Origin: Tamarix chinensis
Taxonomy: Eukaryota; Streptophyta; Magnoliopsida; Caryophyllales; Tamaricaceae
Direction: 5' to 3'
Assembly (NCBI GenBank): GCA_030549775.1
Contig: CM060171.1
Location: 2,720,001-2,784,000 of the forward strand
DNA length: 64,000 nt
Positions within the stretch are counted from its first letter, which is position 1. Every line of letters begins with the position of its first letter. Below the pieces are notes generated by a model. The model made no database searches. It was not told the DNA's origin and worked only from the letters and a program-made list of their open reading frames with translations. The translations under genes were made by a program, and so were the position numbers. Positions 63,691 through 64,000 of this stretch are shown one piece after another.

Positions 63691-64000
63691 ATTACTCAAT
63701 TAATCATTTCCTTCGAATTGAAAAAATGATAAAATCACAAGGGTAGAAGAAGAAATGAGGGCAGATTAATGAATGAAGGAAAACATAATTCTTTTGGCGT
63801 TATTTTGGGTAGAAATCACTGAGACCCCCCCCTATAACAAGACATCCGATTAGCAAAATTTGTCTAACACATTAACCCAAGTGCATTTAGGATGCACATA
63901 ATCAAATTTGTGGATTTATTGTCAACATCAACATGAAAACATAAATTATTGCAAATAAACTCAAACTATGTATGAATCAACACAACGTTGATATTCGTTA
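63691..64000. other. Window end, no gene seen
   Basis: Probable upstream flank of the FAR1-like gene; no TIR could be fixed. Confidence 0.35.

Overview
This is nuclear DNA of a flowering plant, AT-rich and dominated by transposable elements. Plant origin is shown by two intact plant genes (a GLUTAMINE DUMPER-like gene and a GAUT9-type galacturonosyltransferase with GT-AG introns), plant retrotransposon lineages (Copia/SIRE, Athila, a chromovirus with long LTRs, a Cassandra TRIM with 5S rRNA-like LTRs), a hAT element of the zinc-finger MYM1/DUF4371 type and a FAR1/MULE-type transposase. I see no tRNA or full rRNA gene, no CRISPR array and no prokaryotic-style operon.

Layout. 1-12.5 kb: gene-poor sequence with small non-autonomous elements, a fold-back pair of MITEs (3461-3939), the single-exon GDU-like gene (4568-4849, +), (A)ACCCGACC-rich repeats (6.2-7.6 kb) and a long-LTR fragment (about 9.96-11.61 kb). 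12.5-16 kb: a decayed hAT element with both terminal inverted repeats. 16-25.9 kb: microsatellite-rich spacer around a Copia element on the minus strand that keeps both LTRs but lacks integrase. 25.9-29.2 kb: the GAUT9-like gene (minus, three exons, 560 aa), the best-preserved gene here. 30-34 kb: an AT-rich array with AATCAC(T/C)TT core units, split by a 3.1-kb terminal-inverted-repeat element with TTA target duplications that carries a fragment of an R2R3-MYB gene.

34-64 kb: nested LTR retrotransposons. Three solo LTRs can be delimited by near-perfect or perfect 5-bp target duplications (34047-37409, 41594-44425, 58975-62755). The second sits inside a SIRE-like Copia element, the third inside a FAR1/MULE-type gene. 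A complete Cassandra TRIM (47590-48340, minus) lies exactly between an Athila gag remnant and a chromovirus pol remnant. Downstream is a gag-only chromovirus derivative and a very long LTR (from 53203) swollen by a 29-bp minisatellite and a 143-147-bp tandem repeat.

The two intact genes have no visible functional link to each other. Almost all transposon coding sequence is broken by frameshifts and by TAG/TAA stops where Gln or Trp is expected, as expected from C-to-T decay of methylated DNA. The most unusual items are the MYB-carrying TIR element, the Cassandra copy sitting at a junction of two unrelated elements, and the LTR-embedded satellites. I did not find a clearly new multi-gene system. 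Family assignments rest on motif recognition by eye, and repeat boundaries marked 'about' are approximate.
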